DNA from: Actinobacteria bacterium OV320
GTDB taxonomy: Bacteria > Actinomycetota > Actinomycetes > Streptomycetales > Streptomycetaceae
Length of the DNA: 64,000 bases
Assembly: GCA_001298545.1 (NCBI GenBank)
Contig: LJCX01000027.1
Span: forward strand, 822,188-886,187
Direction: 5' to 3'
This document shows, piece by piece, positions 40,444-49,169 of this stretch; positions within the stretch are counted from its first letter, which is position 1; every line of letters begins with the position of its first letter. Below the pieces are notes generated by a model, which ran no database searches, was not told the DNA's origin, and saw only the letters and a program-made list of their open reading frames with translations. Made by a program: the position numbers and the translations under genes.

Positions 40444-41532
40444 ATGACCCCTGTCGGCGGCGAGCCGGAGCTCGCCGACCGCGTCCTCGGGGGCTGGCTG
40501 GGCCGGATCGCGGGCAACATGCTCGGCAAGCCGGTCGAGCAGGGCGACCTGTGGACGCGCGAGCGCATCGACCGCTATCTGCGGCGGGCCGCGGCCCTGC
40601 CGCTGACCGACTACCTGCCCGAGCCTGCCACCGAGGAGGACGGCCTGCGGCTGCGCCCGGAGTGGCGGGAGTGTGTGCGCGGCCGCATCCACGGAAGCTG
40701 CCGCGACGACGACGTCGACTACGCGATCCTCGGTCTCGACCTCCTGGAGACCCACGGCTTCGGCTTCAGTACCGAGCAGGTCGGCGACCTGTGGCTGCTG
40801 CGGCTGCCGTACCTGCAGACGTTCACCGCCGAGCGGGCCGCCTACCGGAACCTGACGGCCGGGCTGAAGCCGCCGCTGACGGCGACCTACGACAACCCGT
40901 ACCAGGAGTGGATCGGCGCCCTGATCCGCGCCGACATCTACGGCTGGACCTGCCCGGGGCTCCCCCGCAGCGCCGCCTCCCTCGCCCGCCGGGACGCGGT
41001 GCTCTCGCACACCGGCAACGGCGTGTACGGCGCGATGTTCGCGGCCGCGCTGATCTCGGCGGCGTTCACCGCGCCGACGGTGCGCCACGCGCTCGACGAG
41101 GCGCTGGCCGTCGTCCCGGCGAGCAGTCGGCTCGCCCGGACCGTACGCCGGGTCGCCTCCCTCCACGACACCCGTATGACCTGGGAGGACACGCTCGCCA
41201 CGGTGAGCGAGGAGACGGCGGGCCTGGGCTGGATCCACACCGTCCCGAACGCCGCCGTCCTCACCGCCGGGCTCCTGTACGGCGACGGCGACTTCACCCG
41301 GACCGTCACGCTCACCGTGCGCGGGGGTCTGGACACCGACTCCAACGGCGCGACGGCCGGTTCGGTGGCCGGTGTCCTGACCGGCGCCTCGGCGATCCCG
41401 CCGCAGTGGACGGAGCCGCTGGAGGACACCGTGCGCAGCGCGGTGTTCGGCTTCGACGGCGCCCGCATCAGCGAGCTGGCCCGGCGGACGCTGCGGCTGG
41501 TCGGGGAGCGGGACCGCCCGGCGGAGATCTGA
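40444..41532 (+). CDS. ADP-ribosylglycohydrolase (DraG-like) family protein
   Basis: A 362-residue dimetal hydrolase of the ADP-ribosylhydrolase family, which removes ADP-ribose from protein arginine or other groups. It starts GGWLGRIAGNMLGKPVEQGD, a family signature. Metal ligands are in CRDDDVDYAILGLDLLE and GGLDTDSNGATAGSVAGVL. Whether the true substrate is ADP-ribosyl-protein, ADP-ribose or a sugar-nucleotide cannot be told. TAGACC lies six bases before the ATG with no ribosome site, suggesting a leaderless message. Confidence 0.88.
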   Translation: MTPVGGEPELADRVLGGWLGRIAGNMLGKPVEQGDLWTRERIDRYLRRAAALPLTDYLPEPATEEDGLRLRPEWRECVRGRIHGSCRDDDVDYAILGLDLLETHGFGFSTEQVGDLWLLRLPYLQTFTAERAAYRNLTAGLKPPLTATYDNPYQEWIGALIRADIYGWTCPGLPRSAASLARRDAVLSHTGNGVYGAMFAAALISAAFTAPTVRHALDEALAVVPASSRLARTVRRVASLHDTRMTWEDTLATVSEETAGLGWIHTVPNAAVLTAGLLYGDGDFTRTVTLTVRGGLDTDSNGATAGSVAGVLTGASAIPPQWTEPLEDTVRSAVFGFDGARISELARRTLRLVGERDRPAEI

Positions 41533-41567
41533 GCCGGTACGCGACCGGCCCGGCCCCCCTTCCCCGG

Positions 41568-41654
41568 CACCCCTCCGTCGACACCCCTCCGTCGACACCC
41601 CTCCGTCGGCCGCCCGTACGCTTGCCGCCGTTACGCTCGCCGCCCTTACGCTTG
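41568..41654 (+). repeat. Two tandem-repeat tracts, the second built of -10-like boxes
   Basis: CACCCCTCCGTCGA is repeated three times (41568-41609), followed at once by three 15-bp units CCGCCC/GT-TACGCT-TG (41610-41654). Each of the latter units contains TACGCT, and the last lies exactly six bases before the ATG of the NUDIX gene. So the repeats multiply a promoter -10 box. Confidence 0.75.
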
Positions 41655-41658
41655 CCGG

Positions 41659-42159
41659 ATGAGCATCCCCGGCACGCCCGACTTCGCGGCGTACATCGCC
41701 TCCCTGCCCCGTGTCCTGGCCGGTGCCGCCGCGGTCTTCCGGGACGCCGAGGGGCGGGTCCTGCTCGTCGAGCCCAACTACCGGGCGGGCTGGGCGCTGC
41801 CCGGCGGCACGATCGAGTCCGACACCGGCGAGAGCCCCCGGCAGGCCGCGCGCCGCGAGACGCTCGAGGAGATCGGTCTCGACCGCGAGCTCGGCCGGCT
41901 GCTCGCGGTGGACTGGGTGCCCGGCCCGGACCGGCCGCCGCTGATGGCGTACGTGTACGACGGCGGGGTCCTCGACGCGGACGACCGCAAGGCGATCCGG
42001 CTCCAGGAGTCGGAGCTGCTGTCCTGGCGGCTGGTCCCGCGCGAGGAGCTCACCGACTACCTGCTGGGCGCCCTGGGCCACCGGGTCCTGGCCGCCCTGG
42101 ACGCGCTCGCGGACGGCTCGACCACGGCGGAACTGGAGAACGGCCGTCCCGCCCGCTGA
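41659..42159 (+). CDS. NUDIX hydrolase
   Basis: A 166-residue nucleoside-diphosphate-linked hydrolase. The Nudix box is GGTIESDTGESPRQAARRET then LEEIGL; it has two more residues than usual between the first Gly and the first Glu, but the REx2EExG core is intact. Substrate is unknown: such enzymes hydrolyse NDP-sugars, oxidised nucleotides or ADP-ribose, and the ADP-ribosylglycohydrolase and sirtuin nearby make ADP-ribose attractive (inference). No ribosome site; TACGCT six bases upstream indicates a leaderless start. Confidence 0.85.
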   Translation: MSIPGTPDFAAYIASLPRVLAGAAAVFRDAEGRVLLVEPNYRAGWALPGGTIESDTGESPRQAARRETLEEIGLDRELGRLLAVDWVPGPDRPPLMAYVYDGGVLDADDRKAIRLQESELLSWRLVPREELTDYLLGALGHRVLAALDALADGSTTAELENGRPAR

Positions 42160-42186
42160 CCCGCGGCCCGCCGGCCCCCGGCCCGC

Positions 42187-42387
42187 TCAGCCCTCGACGT
42201 CGCGCGGCTTGCCGTCCACCTCGCGCAGGGCCTCGTCCCGGACGGCGGTCCTGGCCTCCGTGCGATGGCCGCGCTCGATGTAGTCGCGCACGACCAGTTC
42301 GACGGCGTCCTGGGGGTTGCCCACACCGGTGAGCACCATGACTTCGACGACGAGTTCGGCGTCGAGCGAGACAGCGACCTTGGCCAT
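42187..42387 (-). CDS. Small ribbon-helix-helix (VapB/DUF2191-like) protein
   Basis: A 66-residue protein, MAKVAVSLDAELVVEVMVLTG, with a first strand and two helices typical of RHH antitoxins and the end RDYIERGHRTEARTAVRDEA found in VapB/DUF2191 proteins. No toxin gene is next to it, so it is a solitary member. TACCGT lies six bases before the ATG: a likely leaderless transcript, divergent from the sirtuin gene 77 bases away. Confidence 0.7.
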   Translation of the reverse strand: MAKVAVSLDAELVVEVMVLTGVGNPQDAVELVVRDYIERGHRTEARTAVRDEALREVDGKPRDVEG

Positions 42388-42464
42388 GCGGGGACGGTAA
42401 CACCGGCCGGGGCGCCGCGATATACGCTCGCGACCCGCCGCCTCCCGGCCCTACGCTCGCACAC

Positions 42465-43199
42465 ATGAGCAAGCCTCTCGTCGCCCTTCTCAGCGGGGCC
42501 GGTGTCTCCACGGACTCCGGCATCCCCGACTACCGTGGTCCCGAGGGGCTGTGGCGGAAGGACCCCGCGGCGGAGAAGCTCGTCACGTACGAGTACTACA
42601 TGGGCGATCCGGAGATCCGGCGGCGCTCCTGGCAGATGCGGCGCGAGAACCAGGCGCTCGAGGCCGAGCCGAACGCCGCGCACCTGGCCGTCGCCGAGCT
42701 GGAGCGGTCCGGGGTGCCGGTGCGGGTGATCACACAGAACGTGGACGGGCTGCACCAGCTCGCCGGGATGCCCGTGCGCAAGGTGCTCGAACTGCACGGC
42801 AGCGCGCGGAGTGTGGTGTGCACGCGGTGCCACGCCAGGGGGCCGATGGAGGACGCGCTGGCGCGGATCGAGGCCGGTGAGGAGGATCCGGCGTGCCGGG
42901 CGTGCGGCGGGATCCTGAAGCCGGCCACGGTGATGTTCGGCGAGCGGCTCGACCCGGTGGTGCTGGCCGAGGCCGTCGCCGTCACCAAGGCCTGCCAGGT
43001 CTTCGTCGCCGTCGGCACGAGTCTGCGGGTCCAGCCTGCCGCCGGGCTGGCCGGGGTCGCCGCCGACCACGGGGCCCGGCTCGTCATCGTCAACGCCGAG
43101 CCGACGCCGTACGACGAGATCGCCGACGACGTCGTCCGGGAGCCGATCGGGACGGCGCTGCCGAGGCTGTTGCGGGAGCTGGCGCGGACGGAGCACTGA
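42465..43199 (+). CDS. NAD-dependent protein deacylase (sirtuin, SIR2)
   Basis: A 244-residue sirtuin removing acyl groups from lysines with release of nicotinamide and O-acyl-ADP-ribose. Signatures: LSGAGVSTDSGIPDYRGPEG, VITQNVDGLHQLAG, the catalytic His in LELHGSARS, and a zinc module VVCTRCHARG with DPACRACGGILKP. TACGCT lies seven bases before the ATG with no ribosome site, so it is probably leaderless. Confidence 0.93.
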   Translation: MSKPLVALLSGAGVSTDSGIPDYRGPEGLWRKDPAAEKLVTYEYYMGDPEIRRRSWQMRRENQALEAEPNAAHLAVAELERSGVPVRVITQNVDGLHQLAGMPVRKVLELHGSARSVVCTRCHARGPMEDALARIEAGEEDPACRACGGILKPATVMFGERLDPVVLAEAVAVTKACQVFVAVGTSLRVQPAAGLAGVAADHGARLVIVNAEPTPYDEIADDVVREPIGTALPRLLRELARTEH

Positions 43200-43205
43200 C
43201 GGCAC

Positions 43206-43281
43206 GTCCTGTCACCTCAGGCAGGTCCTGTCACCTCAGGCAGGTCCTGTCACCTCAGGCAGGTCCTGTCACCCCAGGTGG
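43206..43281. repeat. Four 19-bp tandem repeats between the sirtuin and ogt genes
   Basis: GTCCTGTCACCTCAGGCAG is repeated three times exactly from 43206, 43225 and 43244, then a fourth diverged copy follows. CAGG-TCCTG junctions make each unit partly self-complementary. It begins 6 bases after the sirtuin stop and ends near the ogt stop, so it lies at the meeting point of convergent transcripts. Confidence 0.85.
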
Positions 43282-43298
43282 GCGGGGGGCACGAGCCC

Positions 43299-43808
43299 TC
43301 AGGCCTCGAGCGAGAAGAGGGTCGTGTCGCCGGGGGCCGTGCCGCCCTCGAAGTCCAGCAGGCGCCGCTTGCGGTCCAGACCGCCGCCGTAGCCGGTGAG
43401 GCCTCCGCCGGCCCCGATCACACGGTGGCAGGGCACGATGATGCCGATGGGGTTCCTGCCGTTGGCGAGGCCCACCGCGCGGGAGGCGGTCGGATTGCCG
43501 AGGGCTTCGGCGAGTTCGCCGTAGGTGCGGGTCTCGCCGTACGGGATCCTCCGCAGTCCGTCCCAAACGGATCGCTGGAACGGGGTTCCGTGCAGGCGGA
43601 GTTCGAGGCTGAACTCCTTCAACTCGCCTGCGAAATACGCCTCCAGCTGCTCCTCCGCGTCCCCGAACAGGGTGTCGTCGCGAGGGCCGAAGTTCTCCTC
43701 GGGCGGGCGGTGGCGCTGTTCGGTCATGTAGAGACCGCACAGGACGCCGTCGTCGGCGACGAGCGTGAGAGGACCGTACGGGCTGTCGACGATCGTGTGC
43801 TGTTTCAC
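43299..43808 (-). CDS. ogt: Methylated-DNA--protein-cysteine S-methyltransferase (Ogt)
   Basis: A 169-residue suicide enzyme that transfers the alkyl group of O6-methylguanine to its own cysteine in IIVPCHRVIGAGGGLTGYGG. The helix-turn-helix region is PYGETRTYGELAEALGNPTAS. It follows the Ada-AlkA gene by nine bases; the GTG start and ribosome site AAGGAA overlap its end, so the two repair genes are one operon. Confidence 0.93.
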   Translation of the reverse strand: MKQHTIVDSPYGPLTLVADDGVLCGLYMTEQRHRPPEENFGPRDDTLFGDAEEQLEAYFAGELKEFSLELRLHGTPFQRSVWDGLRRIPYGETRTYGELAEALGNPTASRAVGLANGRNPIGIIVPCHRVIGAGGGLTGYGGGLDRKRRLLDFEGGTAPGDTTLFSLEA

Positions 43809-43817
43809 GCAAGTTCC

Positions 43818-45308
43818 TTACACGGGGAGGAAGTTGATCGGGTGGCTGTCGGTCGCCCAGAGGTACTGGACGGCGTACGCCCGCCAGGGGCGCCAGCCCG
43901 CGGCTCGGGCGGTGAGCGCCGCCGGGGTGGAGGGCAGTCCGAGTTCCTTCGCGGCGCGCCGGATTCCGAGGTCGGTGGGGAGGAAGGCGTCGGGGTCGCC
44001 GAGGGCGCGCATCGCGATGACGTCGACCGTCCAGGGCCCGAAGCCGGGCAGCGCGAGCAGGACGGCGCGCGCCTTCGGCCAGTCGCTCTCCACACCCAGG
44101 TTCAGTGTTCCGTCGGCGAGTTGTCCGACGAGGGTGGTGAAGGTGGTGCGGCGGGTGCGGGGCATCGCCAGCGTGTCGGGGTCGACGGCGGCGAGCGCCT
44201 CGGCGGTCGGGAAGAGGTGGGTGAGGCCGCCCTCCGGGTCGTCGACCGGTTCGCCGTGCGCGGTGACCAGGCGGGCCGCGTGGGTGCGGGCGGCCGCCGT
44301 GGAGACCTGCTGGCCCAGCACGGCGCGTACGGCGAACTCCGCCTCGTCGACCGTACGGGGCACCCGGCGGCCGGGGGCCTTGTCCACCAGGGGCGCGAGC
44401 AGCGGATCCGTGCGCAGCTGGTCGTCGATGGCGACCGGGTCGGCGTCCAGGTCGAGCATGCGCCGGCAGCGGCTGATCGCGACCGTGAGGTCGCGCAGGT
44501 CGCTGAGGGTGAGGCGGCAGCCGATGTGGTCGGGGTTCGGGGTGAGCGCCACGATGCCGTGCCCGTACGGCAGCCGGAGCGTGCGCCGGAAGGCGCCGTC
44601 CCGCCACTCCTCGACCCCCGGGACGCCGGTCGCGGCGAGGTGCCCGAAGAGGTTGTCCGGGTTGAGCGGGGCCCGGAAGGGCAGGCGCAGGACGAGCGTG
44701 CCGGGCGTGGCCGGGCGGGCCGAGGGGCTCTTCCGCGGGACCCGGGCGCGCAGTTCGCTCGGGGAGAGCGCGAAGACCTCTCGCACGGTGTCGTTGAAGG
44801 TGCGGATGGAGGCGAAGCCGGACGCGAACGCGGCGTCCGCCATCGGCAGTTCGGTCGTCTCGATGAGCAGGCGAGCGGTCTGCGCGCGCTGCGCACGGGC
44901 CAACGCGAGCGGGCCCGCGCCGAGTTCGGCGAGGAGTTGGCGTTCGACCTGGCGGGTGCTGTAGCCGAGGCGGGCCGCGAGTCCGGGCACGCCTTCGCGG
45001 TCGACGACACCGTCGGCGATCAGCCGCATGGCGCGGGCGACCAGGTCGGCACGCTGGTTCCACTCCGGGGAGCCCGGTGTGGTGTCGGGCCGGCAGCGCT
45101 TGCAGGCGCGGAAGCCGGCCTGCTGGCAGGCGGCGGCGCTCGGGTGGAAGACCATGTTCTGCGGCTTGGGCGGCACGACGGGGCAGCTGGGCCGGCAGTA
45201 GATGCCGGTGGTCAGGACCGCCGTGAAGAACCAGCCGTCGAACCGCGCGTCCTTGGACTGCACGGCGCGCACACAGCGCTCGCGATCGGTGTACATCCCG
45301 TTCTGCAT
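43818..45308 (-). CDS. Ada-type regulator fused to AlkA-type DNA-3-methyladenine glycosylase
   Basis: A 496-residue protein with three parts: the methyl-phosphotriester Zn domain of Ada with cysteines C38, C42, C69 and C72 (YCRPSCP, FRACKRC), an AraC-type DNA-binding domain (about 90-190, with DAAFASGFASIRTFNDTVRE), and an AlkA-type glycosylase (about 200-496) with the catalytic Asp in DAFLPTDLGIRRAAKELG. C38 is expected to accept a methyl group and switch on transcription of the operon, while the C-terminal domain removes alkylated purines. Known family fusion; expected autoregulation is inferred. Confidence 0.93.
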   Translation of the reverse strand: MQNGMYTDRERCVRAVQSKDARFDGWFFTAVLTTGIYCRPSCPVVPPKPQNMVFHPSAAACQQAGFRACKRCRPDTTPGSPEWNQRADLVARAMRLIADGVVDREGVPGLAARLGYSTRQVERQLLAELGAGPLALARAQRAQTARLLIETTELPMADAAFASGFASIRTFNDTVREVFALSPSELRARVPRKSPSARPATPGTLVLRLPFRAPLNPDNLFGHLAATGVPGVEEWRDGAFRRTLRLPYGHGIVALTPNPDHIGCRLTLSDLRDLTVAISRCRRMLDLDADPVAIDDQLRTDPLLAPLVDKAPGRRVPRTVDEAEFAVRAVLGQQVSTAAARTHAARLVTAHGEPVDDPEGGLTHLFPTAEALAAVDPDTLAMPRTRRTTFTTLVGQLADGTLNLGVESDWPKARAVLLALPGFGPWTVDVIAMRALGDPDAFLPTDLGIRRAAKELGLPSTPAALTARAAGWRPWRAYAVQYLWATDSHPINFLPV

Positions 45309-45423
45309 ACGTCCAGCATCGGCCGGCCACCGATCCGGCGCTGGCGAGAATCCGACATCGACCTCGCCCGGCCCGCACCGCCCACCGGCTCCCCCGCGGT
45401 GCCGGGACGCGGTGGTGCCGGCC

Positions 45424-45888
45424 TCAGCCCGTCCGCTCCGGCCACGACGCCAGTGACCAGATCACGAACACGTCGATCCCCATGACCACGATCGACCAGA
45501 GCGGCTCGTAGGGCAGGAACAGGAACTGGGTGACCAGGCTCAGCGCGGCGAAGAAGATGCCCGCGAAGCGCGCCCAGGTCACGGCCTTGAGGAGGGCCGC
45601 GCCGGTCGCCGCCGCGACGAGGCCGAGGACGAGGTGGATCCAGCCCCAGCCGGTGAGGTCGAGTTCGTAGGCGTACGAGCCCACGCGGGCGTAGATGTCG
45701 TCCTCCGCGATGGCCGCGATGCCCTGGAGAACCGCGAGCACCCCACTGCACAGCAGCAGGACACCGGCGAAGACGACGCCGCCGGCCGGGCCGGCGTGCG
45801 CGGCGGGCCGGGACGGGCCGCCGGGGGGCGTGGACCAGGAGGTGCCGATCTCACCGTGCGGCTCTCCGGTCGGGGAGTGCGAGCTCAT
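45424..45888 (-). CDS. Small membrane protein (DUF7144-like)
   Basis: A 154-residue protein with a Pro/Ser/Gly-rich cytoplasmic N-terminus and four membrane helices (VVFAGVLLLCSGVLAVLQGI, IHLVLGLVAAATGAALL, FAGIFFAALSLVTQFLFLP, IVVMGIDVFVIWSLA). The central GWGWIHLVLG is characteristic. Function unknown. Its start overlaps the preceding membrane-protein gene (ATGA), so they are translated together. Confidence 0.7.
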   Translation of the reverse strand: MSSHSPTGEPHGEIGTSWSTPPGGPSRPAAHAGPAGGVVFAGVLLLCSGVLAVLQGIAAIAEDDIYARVGSYAYELDLTGWGWIHLVLGLVAAATGAALLKAVTWARFAGIFFAALSLVTQFLFLPYEPLWSIVVMGIDVFVIWSLASWPERTG

Positions 45889-47171
45889 GCGGGGCTGTCC
45901 TTTCGGCGGGGCCGGGTCGCGAGGAAGTCGACGATCGCCAGCGCGAAGAGCAGGGCGAGGGCGAGGCCGATCACGACCCAGCCGGTCGGATACGGCCACA
46001 GGACAAAGGCCAGGACGGCTCCCGCGGCCAGGATCCAGGTGATCCAGGCGCGGTAGCGGTCGACGAACGGGCCGACGGGTCCGGTGCGCATTCCGGCGTG
46101 GTCGGCGGTCGCGCGCACGGCGCCGATACCCGAGTGCCACAGCCGCCGCACCAGAGCGGCATGGCGGCCGGGCCCGGTCAGCCAGGCGGCGAGGGCGATC
46201 ACCACGCCGAGGGCGATCACCGACCGCACGGAGGTCCGCAGGAAACGGGTGAGCGTGTCGTACACGGACCCGGCGGCCGCCTGGGAGACACCGGCCGGGA
46301 GTGCGTCCAGGTAGACGACCCGGAAAACGGTCAGCGCGACGCCCAGCAGGAGCACGGCGAAGGCGAAACAGAGCGCGGCGACGATCAGGACGCGGCGGCG
46401 GTGCGCCGAGAGCAGGACGCCCCCCGCCACCAGCAGGACCGCGATGACGGGCAGCCAGAAACCGGCCAGCTCGAGCAGCCGGAAGTAGGTCTTGACCTTG
46501 CCGATGTCCTCGGACTCGACGACCGTGAAGTCGGTGTGGATCTCGGGGATCTTCCCCGCGATGGTCATCCCGGAGTCGACCAGCCGTTGCTTGACCTGGT
46601 CGACGACCGGGGCGAGGTCGACCGTCACCGTGTCGTTCTCGATCTTCACCGCGCCGCCGCCCCGGCCCGTCAGAGCCTTCTCGACAGAGCTGTGGATCCG
46701 GCGGTTGGCGTCGACCCAGATCCTCTCGAAGGCGTCGGAGGCCACGACCGCCTGGGCCTTGTCGTGCACGAAGCTGCGGACGGCGCTCTCGAGCGAGGGC
46801 CCGAGCCTGCCGAGGGCCTTCTCCAGCAGGGGACGCTGTGCCGGGACGGCGTCCTGGAGGAGTGCGGTGAGGTCGATGCGATCCATCAGCGCGTTCGTGA
46901 CGCGGGTGGCGGCCGCGTTCTGGACGTCCTTGTCGGAGGCCAGCGGGCGGACGGTGTCGACGTAGCGGTCGGTGTCGCCCACGATGCTCGAGGTCCAGGC
47001 CGCCACCAGGCCCAACGGGGCGAGGACGCAGCCGAGGACGATGAGGACGACCGCGAAGATCGAGCGGACCCGGTGGTGGGTGGGACGACGGGTGCGCTCC
47101 TCCTCCAGGGCCGCGATGCGGGCCCTGAGTGCGTCCAGCTCCGCGTCGGCGGGAACACCGCTTTCCGGCAT
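45885..47171 (-). CDS. Integral membrane protein of unknown function
   Basis: A 428-residue protein: a short acidic/coiled N-terminus (ELDALRARIAALEEERTRRP), one membrane helix (VRSIFAVVLIVLGCVLAPLGL), an extracytoplasmic domain of about 190 residues (DRYVDTVRPLASDKDVQNAAA to IPEIHTDFTVVES), then four more helices and a fifth pair at the C-terminus. It resembles a Streptomyces family with no known biochemical role. It ends overlapping the DUF7144-like gene. Confidence 0.7.
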   Translation of the reverse strand: MPESGVPADAELDALRARIAALEEERTRRPTHHRVRSIFAVVLIVLGCVLAPLGLVAAWTSSIVGDTDRYVDTVRPLASDKDVQNAAATRVTNALMDRIDLTALLQDAVPAQRPLLEKALGRLGPSLESAVRSFVHDKAQAVVASDAFERIWVDANRRIHSSVEKALTGRGGGAVKIENDTVTVDLAPVVDQVKQRLVDSGMTIAGKIPEIHTDFTVVESEDIGKVKTYFRLLELAGFWLPVIAVLLVAGGVLLSAHRRRVLIVAALCFAFAVLLLGVALTVFRVVYLDALPAGVSQAAAGSVYDTLTRFLRTSVRSVIALGVVIALAAWLTGPGRHAALVRRLWHSGIGAVRATADHAGMRTGPVGPFVDRYRAWITWILAAGAVLAFVLWPYPTGWVVIGLALALLFALAIVDFLATRPRRKDSPA

Positions 47172-47263
47172 GGCGGAGACTCCCTCGCCGTCGGTCGGGT
47201 CCGGCCCGGGGTCGGACCGGTGGATGCCAGCACATCCCGGCCGTGCGGCGGCGGCGAGCGAGG

Positions 47264-47289
47264 CGGGGCCGTTCGGGTGAACGACCCCG
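47264..47289 (-). terminator. Hairpin after lipoamide dehydrogenase
   Basis: CGGGGCCGTTC (47264-47274) pairs with GAACGACCCCG (47279-47289) apart from one C-A mismatch, loop GGGT. It lies 17 bases beyond the stop of the minus-strand lpd gene. Confidence 0.6.
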
Positions 47290-47305
47290 CCCGCACGGAG
47301 GGCCG

Positions 47306-48718
47306 CTACATGTTGATCATGTGCCCGGCCAGGCCGTGCACGGCCTCCTTGACGGCCTCGCCCAGCGTCGGGTGGGCGTGGACGTTGCGGGCGACCTCGT
47401 GGACGGTGAGGTCCCACTGCTGGGCGAGCGTCAGCTCGGGGAGCAGTTCGGTGACGTCGGGGCCGATCAGATGACCGCCGATGAGCTCGCCGTACTTGGC
47501 GTCGCTGATCAGTTTCACGAAACCGGTGGTGTCGCCGAGACCGTGCGACTTGCCGTTCGCGGTGAACGGGAACTTCGCCACCTTGACGTCGTAACCCTTT
47601 TCCCGCGCCTGGGCCTCCGTGTAGCCGAAGCTGGCGACCTGGGGCTGGCAGTAGGTGGCGCGCGGGATCATGGCGTAGTCCAGCTCCATGGTCTCCGCGT
47701 CGGCGAGGGTCTCGGCGGCGATGACGCCCATGGCCTCGGCGGCGTGCGCCAGCATCAGTTTCGCGGTGACGTCGCCGATGGCGTAGATGTGCGGGACGGA
47801 GGTGCGACAGCGGCCGTCGACGTCGATCGCGCCGCGCTCGGTGACCCGCACGCCCGTGTTCTCCAGGCCGTAGCCGGTGACGTTGGGGGCGAAGCCGATC
47901 GCCTGGAGCACCTTGTCGGACTCCAGGACCTGCTGGGCGCCGTCCTTGCCGGTGACCGTGACGCGGACCCGCGGACCGGACTCGTCGATGGACTCCACCC
48001 GGGTGGAGGTCAGCACGTCGATACCCAACTTGCGGTATTGCTTGGCCAGTTCGGCGGAGACCTCGGCGTCCTCGAGGGGCGCGACCCGGTCCAGGAACTC
48101 GACGATCGTGACCTTCACACCGTAGTTGTGCAGGACGTAGGCGAACTCGATGCCGATGGCACCGGCGCCCGCGATGACGATCGACTGCGGAAGGTCGTCG
48201 GCGAGGATCTGCTCCTCGTACGTCACCACTCGCGCACTGCGCTTGGTGCCGGGGAGCAGCTTGGGGGTGGCGCCGGTGGCGATGATGCAGTGGTCGAAAC
48301 CGAGGGTGCGGGTCTCCCCGTCGTAACCGGTTACCCGCAGGGTGTGGTCGTCGACGAAAGCGCCGCGGCCGTCGAACTCGGTGATCTTGTTCTTCTTCAT
48401 CAGGTAGTGGACGCCCTTGACCCGGCCGTCGGCGACCTTGCGGCTGCGGCGGTACGCCTCTCCGTAGTCGAAGGAGACCTGTCCGTCGACCTTGATGCCG
48501 AAGGTCTTCGCCTCACGGGTGAAGATGTGGGCGAGTTCGGCGTTGCGCAGGAGGGCCTTGGTGGGGATACAGCCCACGTTCAGGCAGACGCCGCCCCAGT
48601 ATTTCTCCTCGACGACGGCGACGCGCTTGCCCAGCTGGGCGGCGCGGACCGCGGCGACGTAGCCGCCCGGACCGGCGCCGAGGACCACGACGTCGAAGCG
48701 TTCGTCCTGCTCGGTCAT
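47306..48718 (-). CDS. lpdA: Dihydrolipoyl dehydrogenase
   Basis: A 470-residue FAD enzyme reoxidising lipoamide in 2-oxoacid dehydrogenase complexes. Features: FAD fold FDVVVLGAGPGGYVAAVRA, redox disulfide in GGVCLNVGCIPTKALL, NAD fold IVIAGAGAIGIEFAYVLHNY, FAD contact YAIGDVTAKLMLAHAAEAMG, and the catalytic His-Glu in VHAHPTLGEAVKEA. A ribosome site AAAAGGAAA precedes the ATG. The E1/E2 genes are not in the window. Confidence 0.95.
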   Translation of the reverse strand: MTEQDERFDVVVLGAGPGGYVAAVRAAQLGKRVAVVEEKYWGGVCLNVGCIPTKALLRNAELAHIFTREAKTFGIKVDGQVSFDYGEAYRRSRKVADGRVKGVHYLMKKNKITEFDGRGAFVDDHTLRVTGYDGETRTLGFDHCIIATGATPKLLPGTKRSARVVTYEEQILADDLPQSIVIAGAGAIGIEFAYVLHNYGVKVTIVEFLDRVAPLEDAEVSAELAKQYRKLGIDVLTSTRVESIDESGPRVRVTVTGKDGAQQVLESDKVLQAIGFAPNVTGYGLENTGVRVTERGAIDVDGRCRTSVPHIYAIGDVTAKLMLAHAAEAMGVIAAETLADAETMELDYAMIPRATYCQPQVASFGYTEAQAREKGYDVKVAKFPFTANGKSHGLGDTTGFVKLISDAKYGELIGGHLIGPDVTELLPELTLAQQWDLTVHEVARNVHAHPTLGEAVKEAVHGLAGHMINM

Positions 48719-48804
48719 GGATTCGTTTCCTTTTCCGTGGAGTGCGATACGGGTGATGCGTGCTGCCGTTCCGATTCTCGCGCGCCGACGGGGAGAATGT
48801 GTGA

Positions 48805-49155
48805 GTGATCGATCACTGCTGCGCCGAGATGACCCGCCAGGCCGACGGGCGATGCCGGGTACACCCCGACGTCTTCGCCTGCCCGGACGCGCTGGTGCGG
48901 TTCGAACCGAAGTTCCGGGAGTACGGGCTGATCGTCCACGACGGGGGGACGGCCTCCCGGGAGATCGCGTTCTGTCCGTGGTGCGGCGCGCGTCTGCCCC
49001 AGTCGCAACGGGACCGGTGGTTCGACGCGCTCGAGGCCCGGGGGATCGATCCCTGGGAGGACGAGGTGCCGCCGGAGTTCGAGGACGACCGGTGGCTGCG
49101 GGAAGGTGTCGCCGACCCCGTGTCGTCCGGCGAGGACCCGCCGCGTTCCCGCTGA
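48805..49155 (+). CDS. Zinc-ribbon DUF6980-like protein
   Basis: A 116-residue protein. Four conserved cysteines occur as two pairs, HCCAEM near the N-terminus with RVHPDVFACPDALV, and FCPWCGARLP in the middle, giving a likely zinc ribbon. Function unknown. GTG start with GGGGAG eight bases upstream. Divergent from lpdA. Confidence 0.65.
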   Translation: MIDHCCAEMTRQADGRCRVHPDVFACPDALVRFEPKFREYGLIVHDGGTASREIAFCPWCGARLPQSQRDRWFDALEARGIDPWEDEVPPEFEDDRWLREGVADPVSSGEDPPRSR

Positions 49156-49169
49156 GGCGCCGGAGAGGC

